Of a stretch of 64,000 nt of DNA, positions 17,114-25,846 are shown piece after piece (positions within the stretch are counted from its first letter, which is position 1; every line of letters starts with the position of its first letter). This DNA comes from Chakrabartia godavariana (lineage in GTDB: Bacteria > Pseudomonadota > Alphaproteobacteria > Sphingomonadales > Sphingomonadaceae), in NCBI GenBank assembly GCA_005518185.1, contig RKSN01000001.1, positions 868,501 through 932,500 of the forward strand, in the 5' to 3' direction. Made by a program: the position numbers and the translations under genes. The notes under the pieces were generated by a model. The model did not search any database. It was not told the origin of the DNA and saw only the letters and a program-made list of their open reading frames with translations.

Positions 17114-17202
17114 AGCGTCCTCTCCTTCATCGCCTCCCCTGCATCAACCGGAGGTCATTTGTATGTAAGGCAAACAGAAATTTGCATCAATTGCAATGTA
17201 TT

Positions 17203-17742
17203 TCAGGCGAAAGGCCGTACCGGATCGGTGCCATCCCATCCTACCGACGCCGCCCAAAAGCGGGTGAAGACCTCATTCATGCCCTCATTTGCCGGGATGA
17301 GTTCCAGAAAGCCGGGGTCGTTCACGCCATTGTCGAGATAGGCGACAGCCCCGCCGGTCGGCACACCGGCGCGAAACGCGACCTCATATCCCTTGGCGGC
17401 ATAGGCCGCGATTTCGGCGTCGACATCATGCACCGCGACGCCGATATGGTGGAAGCCATAGCCGCGCTGATCGACGGTTTCCTTGTAGACCGACGGATTG
17501 TTATCGAGCGGCTGGATGAGTTCGATGCACATCGAACCGGCAAAGGCCATCGCAATGGAAACGTCCGCAGTCGACTTGGTCCCGCGATAGACATGGTCGT
17601 CTGCAAGGAAGTTATCGAGCAGGAACCAGGGCCCTGTGTTGGCAGAGTTGATCCACCAATTGATCGCGGCGCGGATGTCCTTGACGACATAGGCCGTCTG
17701 GATAACGCGGCCGACTTCCTGTCCAAATCCGAATGTGTTCAT
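17203..17742 (-). CDS. VOC (glyoxalase/bleomycin-resistance/dioxygenase) superfamily protein
   Basis: The product is 179 residues with one or two beta-alpha-beta-beta-beta modules. Metal-type residues are visible in GYGFHHIGVAVHD (tandem histidines near residue 99-100) and in GFLELIPAN (glutamate near the C-terminus). Family members include glyoxalases, methylmalonyl-CoA epimerases and ring-cleaving dioxygenases. Size fits a small lyase, epimerase or isomerase rather than an extradiol enzyme. Its start overlaps the stop of the following alpha/beta hydrolase gene by 4 bases, so the two are coupled. Specific reaction unknown. Confidence 0.8.
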   Translation of the reverse strand: MNTFGFGQEVGRVIQTAYVVKDIRAAINWWINSANTGPWFLLDNFLADDHVYRGTKSTADVSIAMAFAGSMCIELIQPLDNNPSVYKETVDQRGYGFHHIGVAVHDVDAEIAAYAAKGYEVAFRAGVPTGGAVAYLDNGVNDPGFLELIPANEGMNEVFTRFWAASVGWDGTDPVRPFA

Positions 17743-18473
17743 CGTTCGATATCCCTTGCGATTTTGAGGAGCGCGTCGGCGAGGTCTTGCGGACGCGACA
17801 GGAACGGGCTGTGATCCGCATCGAGCGTCGTGACCGACTGGCAGGGCTGCAGCGATTGCATCATGCGCTGATCCGCAATCGGGATCGTCCGGTCATGCAG
17901 GCATTCGATATAGTGGCGCGGCACTGAGCCATAGCGGCTTTCGGTCAGATTGAGCTCGGTCATGCGCGGCTGATCGGGCTCGGCCATCAGGCGATCGAAG
18001 GCGCGTTCGACGAGGTCCGGCGGGGACAGTTGCGCAAAGATCGGGGCGGCGTTGGCCCGGTCGATGACCGTTGCGATGCCTGAGGGATGCGGCTGCACAA
18101 TGGCGCGAAAGGCGGGGTTGGGCTCTGCGCGCTCACGCCACTGTTCACGGGACAGGCCGGACGGCAGCATCATCGCGCAGATATAGACCAGCGCCGCAAT
18201 TTCGGAGGGCACCCGCTCGGCCGTTTCGCTCAGGACAAGGCCGCCCCGGCTGTGCCCGCACAGGATGACCGGCTTTTCGGCCTTGATGCACAGGTCAGCG
18301 ACAAAATCGGCCCAGCGCGCGAGCGTGGCGTTGGCCAGCTCTTCCGGCGATCCGCCCATGCCGGGCAGGTCCGGCGCAATGACCGTGTGCCCCTGCGCCT
18401 CAAGCAGCGGCTGGATCAGCTCAAAGCTCCAGCCGCCATGCCAGGCCCCGTGGATCAGAACGAAGGTCGCCAT
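17739..18473 (-). CDS. Alpha/beta hydrolase (EstC-like)
   Basis: This 244-residue hydrolase has FVLIHGAWHGGW at the N-terminus, the nucleophile elbow GHSRGG and a C-terminal DADHSPF holding the catalytic histidine. It belongs to the same general group as the hydrolase at 3420-4088 but is not a close copy. It is coupled to the MDR gene upstream (1-base overlap) and the VOC gene downstream (4-base overlap), forming a three-gene unit. Ester or beta-diketone cleavage is possible. Confidence 0.85.
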   Translation of the reverse strand: MATFVLIHGAWHGGWSFELIQPLLEAQGHTVIAPDLPGMGGSPEELANATLARWADFVADLCIKAEKPVILCGHSRGGLVLSETAERVPSEIAALVYICAMMLPSGLSREQWRERAEPNPAFRAIVQPHPSGIATVIDRANAAPIFAQLSPPDLVERAFDRLMAEPDQPRMTELNLTESRYGSVPRHYIECLHDRTIPIADQRMMQSLQPCQSVTTLDADHSPFLSRPQDLADALLKIARDIER

Positions 18474-19489
18474 CAGAGCGTGATCACCGTCTTTCCGAAC
18501 AGGTCCGGCGAGGATTGATAGGCATAGGCGGCCTTGGCGTCGTCCATCGCAAAGGTGCGATCCACGACCGGCTTGATGCCATGCGTATCGACGAAGACGT
18601 TCAGCCGTTCGGCCATTCCGCGCGAACCGACGAAGATGCCGCGCATGCTGGCACCCTTGAACATCATCGCGTGCGGAGAGGTATCTCCTTCACGCGTCAG
18701 CACGCCGATCAAGGCAATTTCGCCGGCAAAGCCGACCGCCTGGATCGACTGGGCGAGAGTGCCTGCGCCGCCCACTTCGACGACATGATCGATGCCTTTG
18801 CCACCCGTGAGGCGCACGGCCTCTGCGCCCCAGGCGGGCGTCGCGCGGTAGTTGATGGTTTCATCTGCCCCGAGCGCGCGGGCGCGGGCGAGTTTCTCGT
18901 CAGATGACGAGGTCGCGATGACGGTTGCCCCGGCGGCTTTCGCAATTTGCAGCGCCAGAATTGAGACGCCGCCGGTTCCGAGCACCAGCACGGTGTCGCC
19001 CGGCCGTGTCGGGCGGGGCCCTTCCATCAGCGCGTTCCAGGCGGTGACGCCGGCGCAGGGGAGGGTGGCGGCCTCCTCAAAGCTCAGGCTATTGGCAATG
19101 TGCACAACGCCCTGTTCGGGCAGGACGACATATTCGGAAAGCATCCCATCTGCGGGCGGCGCGCCCAGTGCGGGCCCAGCGGCGGGATTGGCAGGGCCAT
19201 CTTCCCAGTTCTGGAAGAACGTGCCGCCCACCCGGTCACCAATGGCAAAGCGCGTCACATTCGCGCCAACCGCTGTGACTTCCCCGGTGCCGTCGGACAA
19301 GGGCACGGTATCGGCACCAATCGTGCCGCCCATATATCTGCCCTGCGGGATCAATTGGTCACGGAAGTTGAGGGAACAGGCGCGCACGCGGATCTGCACT
19401 TCGTTCGGTCCGGGGTGCGGGATGTCGCGTTCGACAAGATGCATGTCATCAAGCGACGATGCGCCAGCGTTGAGTAGCCAAGTCTTCAT
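18473..19489 (-). CDS. Zinc-independent MDR oxidoreductase (quinone reductase-like)
   Basis: This 338-residue medium-chain reductase has the cofactor motif GTGGVS and SSSDEKLARARALGADETINY. It lacks the GHE catalytic-zinc motif and the four-cysteine lobe of classical alcohol dehydrogenases. It therefore belongs with NAD(P)H:quinone or enoyl reductases of the MDR superfamily. The ATG at 19489 follows GGGAGAG. It is the first gene of the MDR-hydrolase-VOC unit, 82 bases downstream of the IclR gene. Reduction of an enone or quinone methide is plausible. Confidence 0.87.
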   Translation of the reverse strand: MKTWLLNAGASSLDDMHLVERDIPHPGPNEVQIRVRACSLNFRDQLIPQGRYMGGTIGADTVPLSDGTGEVTAVGANVTRFAIGDRVGGTFFQNWEDGPANPAAGPALGAPPADGMLSEYVVLPEQGVVHIANSLSFEEAATLPCAGVTAWNALMEGPRPTRPGDTVLVLGTGGVSILALQIAKAAGATVIATSSSDEKLARARALGADETINYRATPAWGAEAVRLTGGKGIDHVVEVGGAGTLAQSIQAVGFAGEIALIGVLTREGDTSPHAMMFKGASMRGIFVGSRGMAERLNVFVDTHGIKPVVDRTFAMDDAKAAYAYQSSPDLFGKTVITL

Positions 19490-19571
19490 AGATGCTCTCC
19501 CTTTGAGCGGGAGCGGTGCGATCCCGGCCCGCGCAAGGCAAGCAAATTCGATTTCGTTCTATGAAATTTTA

Positions 19572-20366
19572 TCAGTTGGCCTCGAGCGCCTGACCGATGC
19601 GATCCGCGATGCTCTGCAGCGTGTCGAGATGCCGCGATACGACATCCTCCACACGGACGCGACGGCTCGGCCAGGTGACGTTGATCGAGGCAACAGCATG
19701 GCCGTTGGTCATGACGGCGACGCCAATTGACGTCTTGCCGTCGCGCAGGACAGTCTGGCGATTGCGGTCGGGCCAGGGATGGTGCGGCTCGCGGGTGGAA
19801 TAGCCCCGCGTCCGCGTTTCGGCGATGATGGTGTCGAGCAGTTCGCGCTCTTCCGTTGTCGCGTTCTCGGGCTGGAGACGCGCAATGATGGCCTCGCGCT
19901 CGCGCGCGTCGCAGGCGGAGAGATAGGCCCGGCCTGTCGCTGTGTGCAGATAGCTGAGTTTGACGCCGACCGGGCCGAGAATGGCCGAATCGAAGCGGGC
20001 CAGAGGGCTGTTGGTCTCGATGATTTCCACATGGTCCATGCGCGGCACCGCGATGATGGAGGGCCATACGACCCGCTCGCTCAGTTCCACCATGAAGGGC
20101 GATGCAATTTCGGCGAGGCGCTCCGTCACGTCGGAACGGCGGCCTGGGGAGGCAAGCGCGGTGGGCAGATAGGCGCCATCGGCCAGACGCTGCCAGACAA
20201 GCCCGCGCGACGACAGCGTCACGAGCAGGCGAAGGAGGGTCGCCTTGGCGAGCCCCAGCCGCAGATGCAGTTCGTGCAGACTGATGCCGCCGCTCCGCTG
20301 CACTTCCAGCAAGACGTCAAGTCCGCGCTCCAGGGCACGGATGGATTTGACCTTCCGATCAATCAT
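19572..20366 (-). CDS. IclR-family transcriptional regulator
   Basis: This 264-residue protein has an N-terminal winged helix (SLHELHLRLGLAKATLLRLLVTLSSRG region, residues about 25-50) and a C-terminal IclR effector domain containing RTRGYSTREP and IGVAVMTNGHAVASINV. It is divergent from the Tm-1-like/carboxylase operon across about 105 bases that contain palindromes. IclR regulators commonly control aromatic catabolic operons, so control of the carboxylase operon, and perhaps of the MDR unit downstream on its own strand, is likely. The effector is unknown. Confidence 0.88.
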   Translation of the reverse strand: MIDRKVKSIRALERGLDVLLEVQRSGGISLHELHLRLGLAKATLLRLLVTLSSRGLVWQRLADGAYLPTALASPGRRSDVTERLAEIASPFMVELSERVVWPSIIAVPRMDHVEIIETNSPLARFDSAILGPVGVKLSYLHTATGRAYLSACDAREREAIIARLQPENATTEERELLDTIIAETRTRGYSTREPHHPWPDRNRQTVLRDGKTSIGVAVMTNGHAVASINVTWPSRRVRVEDVVSRHLDTLQSIADRIGQALEAN

Positions 20367-20375
20367 GGCAAAACC

Positions 20376-20439
20376 TGTTTCACGCGGTGCAACTAGCCGC
20401 TCGGATTTGATTAGGCAATCGCGGACGAATGTGAAACAT
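20376..20439. promoter_or_regulatory. Candidate IclR operators in the divergent intergenic region
   Basis: Two symmetric elements are visible. One at 20377-20393 is GTTTCAC-GCG-GTGCAAC, a 7-base inverted repeat with one mismatch. The other at 20429-20439 is ATGT-GAA-ACAT, a perfect short palindrome. The 8-mer TGTTTCAC (20376-20383) also recurs inverted as GTGAAACA (20431-20438). The sites lie just upstream of the IclR gene and 33 bases upstream of the Tm-1-like gene start. They are plausible regulator sites; binding is untested. Confidence 0.5.
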
Positions 20440-20471
20440 CGCCGCGCATAACGGAGAGGATGAGCGGCACC

Positions 20472-21683
20472 ATGTCAGGCCCCAATGTCTTGTTGATTGT
20501 CACGCAGGATACCAAGGAACAGGAGGCCGCCTATGTGCGCGGCATTCTGGAGGAGGCGGGCTGCACCGTTCTCCATCTTGATCCAAGCATTCGCCGCACG
20601 GTCGGCGGTGCGGAGATTTCGCCAGAGATGGTGGCGGAGGCCGCTGGGCATACCATCGAACAGGTTCGTGCGCTCGGCCATGAAGGCAAGTGCCAGGCGG
20701 TGATGACCGAAGGGGCCGTCAAATGTGCGCTAGATGCACATGCCCGGATCGGTCTGTCCGGCGTCCTGTCCATCGGCGGGTCGATGGGGACTGGACTGGC
20801 CGGAACGGTCATGCAGGCTCTGCCTTATGGCCTCCCCAAGCTGATCGTCTCGACGATGGCCTCAGGCTTTACCAAGCCGTATCTCGGCGTGAAGGACATC
20901 GCGATCATGAATGCGGTGACCGACGTGTCGGGCATCAATTCGATCAGCGGCGAAGTCTATCGCAACGCCGCCCTTGCCGTCGCTGGCATGGCGAAGGGCT
21001 ATACGCCGAGTGCACCGGCACAGAAGCCGCTTGTTCTCATGACGACGCTCGGCACCACCGAAAAGAGCGTGAAGCCGATCCGTGAGGCGCTGGAGGCCGA
21101 CGGGTGCGAGGTGATGGTCTTCCATTCCTCGGGTGCTGGCGGTCCCACGCTCGACGGCATTGCGGCCGAGCGGGACGTGGCGCTCGTCCTGGACCTGTCG
21201 CTGACCGAGATTCTAGACCATCTCCATGGCGGGCTTGCGGACTCCGGTCCTGACCGGTCGAAACCCGCGCTGGCGCGGGGCATTCCGGTCGTGTTCGCGC
21301 CCGGCAATGTCGATTTCATCATCGCCGGCCCGATTGACGTCGCGCAGCGGCAATTCCCGGGCAAGAAGTACCATATTCACAACCCGGCGCTGACCGCTGT
21401 CCGCACCGACCTTGAGGATCTGAAGCCGCTTGCCGATCATGTCGCCGCGCTGTGCGCCGACGCCAAGGGGCCGGTCAGCTTCTTTGTGCCGCTGAAGGGC
21501 TTTTCGAACCACGACAGCCCCTATGGCCATATCCACGACCCAAGCATTCCCGGCCCCTTTGCCGACTATGCGCGCGGCGTCATGCCCAGCAATGTCGAGT
21601 TCCGGACGATCGATGCGCATTTCAACGATGATGCATTTGCGGACGCGGTGATCGCCAAGGCACGGGAGCTGCTCGCGCGATGA
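20472..21683 (+). CDS. Tm-1-like ATP-binding protein (UPF0261); candidate hydroxyaryl-ketone kinase component
   Basis: This 403-residue protein (407 from the ATG at 20460, which abuts the GGAGAGG site and so is less likely) matches the UPF0261/Tm-1-like family. Diagnostic blocks are VLSIGGSMGTGLAGTVMQALP, PKLIVSTMASGFTKPYLG and AVTDVSGINSISGEVYRNAA, followed by a second domain beginning VLMTTLGTTEKSVKPI. The N-terminal domain of plant Tm-1 binds ATP. Plant Tm-1 continues into a TIM-barrel domain; that part is absent here and I find no gene for it in the window. It is first in an operon with a biotin-dependent carboxylase and an aryl-phosphatase-like HAD protein. This context suggests phosphorylation of a phenolic hydroxyl before carboxylation. 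That function is inferred. Confidence 0.85.
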   Translation: MSGPNVLLIVTQDTKEQEAAYVRGILEEAGCTVLHLDPSIRRTVGGAEISPEMVAEAAGHTIEQVRALGHEGKCQAVMTEGAVKCALDAHARIGLSGVLSIGGSMGTGLAGTVMQALPYGLPKLIVSTMASGFTKPYLGVKDIAIMNAVTDVSGINSISGEVYRNAALAVAGMAKGYTPSAPAQKPLVLMTTLGTTEKSVKPIREALEADGCEVMVFHSSGAGGPTLDGIAAERDVALVLDLSLTEILDHLHGGLADSGPDRSKPALARGIPVVFAPGNVDFIIAGPIDVAQRQFPGKKYHIHNPALTAVRTDLEDLKPLADHVAALCADAKGPVSFFVPLKGFSNHDSPYGHIHDPSIPGPFADYARGVMPSNVEFRTIDAHFNDDAFADAVIAKARELLAR

Positions 21684-22144
21684 CGACCGATTTGCCCCTG
21701 ACACCTGAAGATGTGAACGAGATCGCATCAATCCTCGACGGTTCGAACTATGACCGTCTCGACATCCGGACCCCGCGTTACCGGCTCCGCGTGGAGCGGT
21801 CAGGAGACGGCTGGTCGCAGGAATGGTCGCTCGACGATGCGGGCGAGGCGGCGGCAACGCCCACCGTTCCGGCCGCAGCGCCTGTAGCGGCGGTGCCCGA
21901 TGGGCTGGAAGGCATTGCAGCGCCGCTTCCTGGCACCTTCTACCGAGCACCTCAGCCCGGTGCGCCGCCCTTCGTTGCCGAAGGGGATGAGGTTGGGCCG
22001 GATACGGTCGTCGGGATCGTCGAGACGATGAAGCTCATGAACCCCGTCCATGCCGGCTGTCGTGGCCGCGTGGCGGCCATCTGCGTCGACAATGCGACCA
22101 TGGTCGATGGCGGCGCCATCCTCATGCACGTCAAGCCAGCCTGA
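21680..22144 (+). CDS. Biotin carboxyl carrier protein (carboxylase subunit)
   Basis: This 154-residue carrier begins with an ATGA overlap on the stop of the upstream gene. It has an N-terminal BCCP region, an Ala/Pro-rich linker (about 56-72, AAATPTVPAAAPVAAVP) and a biotinyl domain with VETMKLMN, where Lys118 is the biotin site. The variant AccB-like layout differs from housekeeping AccB in its short linker and its position with a dedicated biotin carboxylase and carboxyltransferase. It should shuttle carboxyl groups between the next two gene products. Confidence 0.93.
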   Translation: MTTDLPLTPEDVNEIASILDGSNYDRLDIRTPRYRLRVERSGDGWSQEWSLDDAGEAAATPTVPAAAPVAAVPDGLEGIAAPLPGTFYRAPQPGAPPFVAEGDEVGPDTVVGIVETMKLMNPVHAGCRGRVAAICVDNATMVDGGAILMHVKPA

Positions 22145-22146
22145 CC

Positions 22147-23484
22147 ATGATCCGTCGGCTGTTTATCGCCAATCGCGGGGAAATTGCGCTCCGCGTGATC
22201 CGGACCGCGCAGCGTCTCGGCATGACGACCATCCTTGGTGCGTCCGAAGCAGACGTTGCGAGCTGGCCAGCCCGTGCCGCTGATGAGGTGGTGGTCATCG
22301 GCCCTGGACCGTCACCTTTGTCCTATCTGTCGGTCGATGCCGTCATTGCGGCGGCCCGTGCGGCTGGCGCGGATGCGATCCATCCCGGTTATGGTTTCCT
22401 CTCTGAAAATGCTTCCTTTGCACGGGCAGCGGCGGCCGCAGGCATCCGTTTCGTCGGGCCGGACGTGTCGAGCCTTGAGGCGATGGGCGACAAGCTGATG
22501 GCGCGCCGCGTGGGCATAGAGGCGGGCCTGCCGGTGGTTCCGGGTGGAGAGGCGGCAGACAAGGCGCAGGCGCTTTTACGCGCGCAGGAAACGGGATTTC
22601 CGGTTCTCCTGAAGGCTGTCTCCGGCGGCGGCGGCAAGGGGATGAAGCGCGTTGATCGTGCCGAAGACTTGGAAGCCGCGATCGACATGGCGATGGCCGA
22701 AGCGCAGGCCGCCTTTGGCGATCCGCGCATCTATGTGGAACGCTTCATTTCCTCAGGCCGGCATGTCGAGGTTCAGGTGCTGGGTGACGGAGAGGCTGCG
22801 ATCCACCTTGGCACGCGCGACTGCTCCATCCAGCGGCGCTTCCAGAAACTCGTTGAAGAAGCGCCAGCTCCGGCCATCCCCGATGACAAGCGCCACGCCA
22901 TTGAGCAGGCAGCCGTCAATCTGGCGCGGCATCTCGCCTATCGGGGGGCAGGCACGGTCGAGTTTCTCGTCGATGCCCAAAGTTTCGATTTCTACTTCCT
23001 CGAAATGAATGCGCGCATTCAGGTCGAGCATCCGGTGACCGAAGAAATTACCGGCGTCGATCTCGTCGAGCAGCAGCTTTTGATTGCCGATGGACAGCGC
23101 CTGACGCTGACGCAGGATATGGTGGCACCCACGGGCCATGCCATTGAGGTGCGCATCAACGCGGAGAGCTGGGCCGACGATTTCCGGCCGTCTCCGGGTA
23201 CTGCGGCGACAGCTGCGTGGCCCGTTGGTCCGGGCATTCGCGTCGATACCCACATGCCCAAGGGCGGGGTCGTGCCACCATATTATGACTCGCTGCTCGG
23301 CAAGCTGATCGTGCGCGGGGCGACGCGGGAGGCGGCCGTCGAGACGCTGGCCTCCGCGCTTGACCGGCTCCGCATTGAGGGGATCGCCACAACCGCTGAT
23401 CTGCACCGGGCCATTGTGCGCGACGCGCGCTTTCAGGCCGGTGGCGTGGACACCCGTTTCTTCGAAGGGCTGAACAATGGCTGA
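22147..23484 (+). CDS. Biotin carboxylase subunit
   Basis: This 445-residue ATP-grasp enzyme carboxylates carrier-bound biotin using ATP and bicarbonate. It has the N-terminal FIANRGEIALRVIRTAQRLG region, PGYGFLSENASFARA, the glycine-rich ATP loop GGGGKGMK (about 160-167), and the catalytic segment ARIQVEHPVTEEITG around 289-303 with Arg290, Glu294 and His295. Length equals stand-alone AccC. Two bases separate it from the carrier gene, and it overlaps the carboxyltransferase gene by 8 bases. It is more likely a pathway-specific paralogue than the housekeeping AccC. Confidence 0.92.
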   Translation: MIRRLFIANRGEIALRVIRTAQRLGMTTILGASEADVASWPARAADEVVVIGPGPSPLSYLSVDAVIAAARAAGADAIHPGYGFLSENASFARAAAAAGIRFVGPDVSSLEAMGDKLMARRVGIEAGLPVVPGGEAADKAQALLRAQETGFPVLLKAVSGGGGKGMKRVDRAEDLEAAIDMAMAEAQAAFGDPRIYVERFISSGRHVEVQVLGDGEAAIHLGTRDCSIQRRFQKLVEEAPAPAIPDDKRHAIEQAAVNLARHLAYRGAGTVEFLVDAQSFDFYFLEMNARIQVEHPVTEEITGVDLVEQQLLIADGQRLTLTQDMVAPTGHAIEVRINAESWADDFRPSPGTAATAAWPVGPGIRVDTHMPKGGVVPPYYDSLLGKLIVRGATREAAVETLASALDRLRIEGIATTADLHRAIVRDARFQAGGVDTRFFEGLNNG

Positions 23485-24955
23485 GATTTCGCTTGTCGAC
23501 GTATCGATGCGGGACGGCAATCAGAGCCTGTGGGGCGCGACCGGCCTGAACACCGCCCAGATGCTCCAGATTGCGGGGCAGACTGACCGTGTCGGTTTCC
23601 GCGCGATCGACTTCACCTCGTCCAGCCACATGGCTGTCGCGGTTCGCTATTTCCAGAACAACCCTTGGGAACGCATTCGCCGCGTCGCCGCCGCCATGCC
23701 GCGCACGCCGCTCCAGTTCATCACAACAGGGCTGCGCTTCATTGCCTGGCAGCAGGCGGACCCAGAGTTCATGCGGCTCGTCTATCGGCGGCTTCAGGCG
23801 AACGGTATCCGTCGTTTCGTCATGCTCGACCCGATGCACGATGCCGAAGCGGTGATTGAGGCAGCGCGGATCGTCCGCGAAGAGGGCGATGCCGAGATCA
23901 TGGGGGCGCTCACCTTCACGCTGTCCGAGGTGCATACCGATCAGTTCTACGCCGATTTCGCGCGGAAGATTTGCACAAGCCCAGACATCGACCTCATCTA
24001 TATCAAGGACCCGGGCGGCCTCCTGTCGCCTGACCGCGTCCGCACGCTTGCGCCTGCGGTCAAGGCCGTCATCGGCAACCGTCCGCTTGAGATCCACGCG
24101 CACTGCACGATCGGCTATGGGCCGCTTTCCAGCCTTGCGGCCGCGGACCTTGGCGTCATTGATGCGGTCCATGTCGGCATCGGGCCGCTGGGGGAGGGAA
24201 GCTCCCTGCCGGAAGCCGCGCGCATGGTCGCAAACCTCCGCAACGCCGGGCATTCGGTGAATGTGGATGACGCGATGCTGGCCAGCGTCTCCGATTATTG
24301 GTGGCGGCTGGCCCGCGCGGAAAGTCTGCCCGCGGGAGTCCCGCAGGCGTTCGATTCCAGCTTCCTGCGGCATCAGATTGCGGGCGGCGTCATGACGACA
24401 ACGCGGCGTCAGCTGGAAGAGCTGAAGATGGGTGACCGGTTCGATGCCGTCGTCGCTGAGACCGAGCGCGTGCGCGCCGAACTCGGCTACCCCATCATGG
24501 TCACACCGTTCCCGCAGATGGTCATGAGCCAGGCGCTGTTCAACGTCATCGGGGACCGGCGCTATGCGCAGGTTTCGGATCAGGTGCTGCGCTATGTCAT
24601 GGGCAAGTTCGGTCACCCGACAAGCCCGATTGATCCGGCGGTGGAGGCGGCCATTCTGGACCGTCCACGCGCCCGTGAGATCGAGGTGGAGCCGATGTTC
24701 CCCGCTTATGTGGATCTGCGGCGCAAGTTCGGCGTGCACATGCCCGATGAGGAGTTCCTCCTGCGGGCGGTCATGCCGGAGGATCAGGTTGACGCCATGC
24801 TCGCCTCAGGACGGTCCCGCGCGACCTATTCGCCCGAGGCCGCGCCTTTGCTGCAATTGCTGAAAAAACTGGCGGCCAATCCGGCGGCGCGCAATCTTGT
24901 GGTCGAACGTCCCGGCCTGCGCATCGCCCTTCACGGAGGTGCGCATGTCGCCTGA
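23477..24955 (+). CDS. Carboxyltransferase subunit (pyruvate carboxylase/oxaloacetate decarboxylase CT-like TIM barrel)
   Basis: This 492-residue protein carries the HMGL/pyruvate-carboxylase carboxyltransferase barrel followed by a PYC_OADA-like region. Key residues are Asp8/Arg12-Asp13 in DVSMRDGNQS, Lys177 in YIKDPGG (the lysine carbamylated in pyruvate carboxylase) and the metal pair His207/His209 in EIHAHC. In known enzymes this domain moves carboxyl from biotin to a keto-methyl group. An aryl methyl ketone such as acetovanillone phosphate is a chemically similar acceptor. With the two preceding genes it forms a complete three-subunit carboxylase. Its end overlaps the phosphatase gene by 11 bases. 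Confidence 0.9.
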   Translation: MAEISLVDVSMRDGNQSLWGATGLNTAQMLQIAGQTDRVGFRAIDFTSSSHMAVAVRYFQNNPWERIRRVAAAMPRTPLQFITTGLRFIAWQQADPEFMRLVYRRLQANGIRRFVMLDPMHDAEAVIEAARIVREEGDAEIMGALTFTLSEVHTDQFYADFARKICTSPDIDLIYIKDPGGLLSPDRVRTLAPAVKAVIGNRPLEIHAHCTIGYGPLSSLAAADLGVIDAVHVGIGPLGEGSSLPEAARMVANLRNAGHSVNVDDAMLASVSDYWWRLARAESLPAGVPQAFDSSFLRHQIAGGVMTTTRRQLEELKMGDRFDAVVAETERVRAELGYPIMVTPFPQMVMSQALFNVIGDRRYAQVSDQVLRYVMGKFGHPTSPIDPAVEAAILDRPRAREIEVEPMFPAYVDLRRKFGVHMPDEEFLLRAVMPEDQVDAMLASGRSRATYSPEAAPLLQLLKKLAANPAARNLVVERPGLRIALHGGAHVA

Positions 24956-25787
24956 GATTCAAGATCGTATTCGTCACGCGCGCGGCTTCATCTTTGACAT
25001 GGACGGCACGATTGCGTTGGGCGACGCCGCTTCGGGCGGCCACGTCGCGCTGCCCGGCGCGGTGGCGTTCCTCGGCAAGCTGCGCGCCCTTGGAATCCCC
25101 TTTCGCGTCTTCACCAACGGAACGGCCAAGCCGCCCGCCGCTTATGCCGCGAGCCTGCGCAACGCCGGCTTTGATCTTGCCGATCATGAAATGATGACGC
25201 CGTCCTCCTCGGCGGCGATCTGGTTCGAAAAGCAGGGCATTCGCCGGGTGCGTGTGCTCGGCAATGCCGGTGTCGCCGCACCACTCAAGGACCGGGGCAT
25301 CGAAGTGGTTGGCGCGTCGGACGAGGGCGATGTCGAGGCGGTCTACACTGGCTGGTTTCGCGAGTTCACCTTCCCCGATCTGGAGGCGGCATGCCAGTCC
25401 GTCTGGGACGGGGCGACGCTGACAACCGCGAGCCACGTGCCCTTCTTTGCGACCGCAACCGGGCGCGGCATCGGGTCAAGCTTTGCGATCAACAAGATGA
25501 TTGCAGCGATGACGGGCAAGCAGGCCAAGGTTCTCGGCAAGCCGTCGCGCATCGCCTTTGACGCGGCGGTTGCCGCCATGGGCCTGCCGCGTGCGGCCGC
25601 GCGTGACATTGTCGTCTTTGGCGATGATCCTGCGCTGGAGATGCGCATGGCGCGCGGTGCAGGTGCTGTTGGCGTCGGCCTGACAACGGGCCTGATGAAG
25701 CGCGAAGCTCTGGCCACCTTGCCCGAGAGCCAGCAGCCGCATCTCTTGATCGATGATTACGCCCCCGTGATGCGTCTGTTCGCCTGA
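24945..25787 (+). CDS. HAD-IIA family phosphatase (NagD / p-nitrophenyl phosphatase-like)
   Basis: This is a 280-residue protein from the ATG at 24945, with GGAGGT 4 bases upstream; the frame is open to 24897. Motif I is FDMDGT with nucleophile Asp18 and Asp20, motif II is the FTNGT segment, a lysine follows in VLGKPSRIAF, and motif IV is FGDDPALEM. HAD-IIA members include aryl phosphatases and nucleotide or sugar phosphatases. As last gene of the carboxylase operon it would remove the phenolic phosphate after carboxylation, as reported for acetovanillone catabolism. The family assignment is firm; the substrate is inferred. Confidence 0.9.
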   Translation: MSPEIQDRIRHARGFIFDMDGTIALGDAASGGHVALPGAVAFLGKLRALGIPFRVFTNGTAKPPAAYAASLRNAGFDLADHEMMTPSSSAAIWFEKQGIRRVRVLGNAGVAAPLKDRGIEVVGASDEGDVEAVYTGWFREFTFPDLEAACQSVWDGATLTTASHVPFFATATGRGIGSSFAINKMIAAMTGKQAKVLGKPSRIAFDAAVAAMGLPRAAARDIVVFGDDPALEMRMARGAGAVGVGLTTGLMKREALATLPESQQPHLLIDDYAPVMRLFA

Positions 25788-25846
25788 AGGGAACCGGCTC
25801 CCTGGCCACGGGTTAAGCAGGCGCGCACTCGTCGAGGAGGCCTGCC

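Noticed and set aside
15533-17341. 602-codon plus-strand open frame across the AraC and MFS genes
   Set aside because: It is antisense to two well-defined genes, with low-complexity Arg/Gly/Asp-rich content and no domain.
23156-24739. 527-codon minus-strand open frame antisense to the carboxylase genes
   Set aside because: The plus-strand biotin carboxylase and carboxyltransferase have all catalytic residues; the antisense frame has none.
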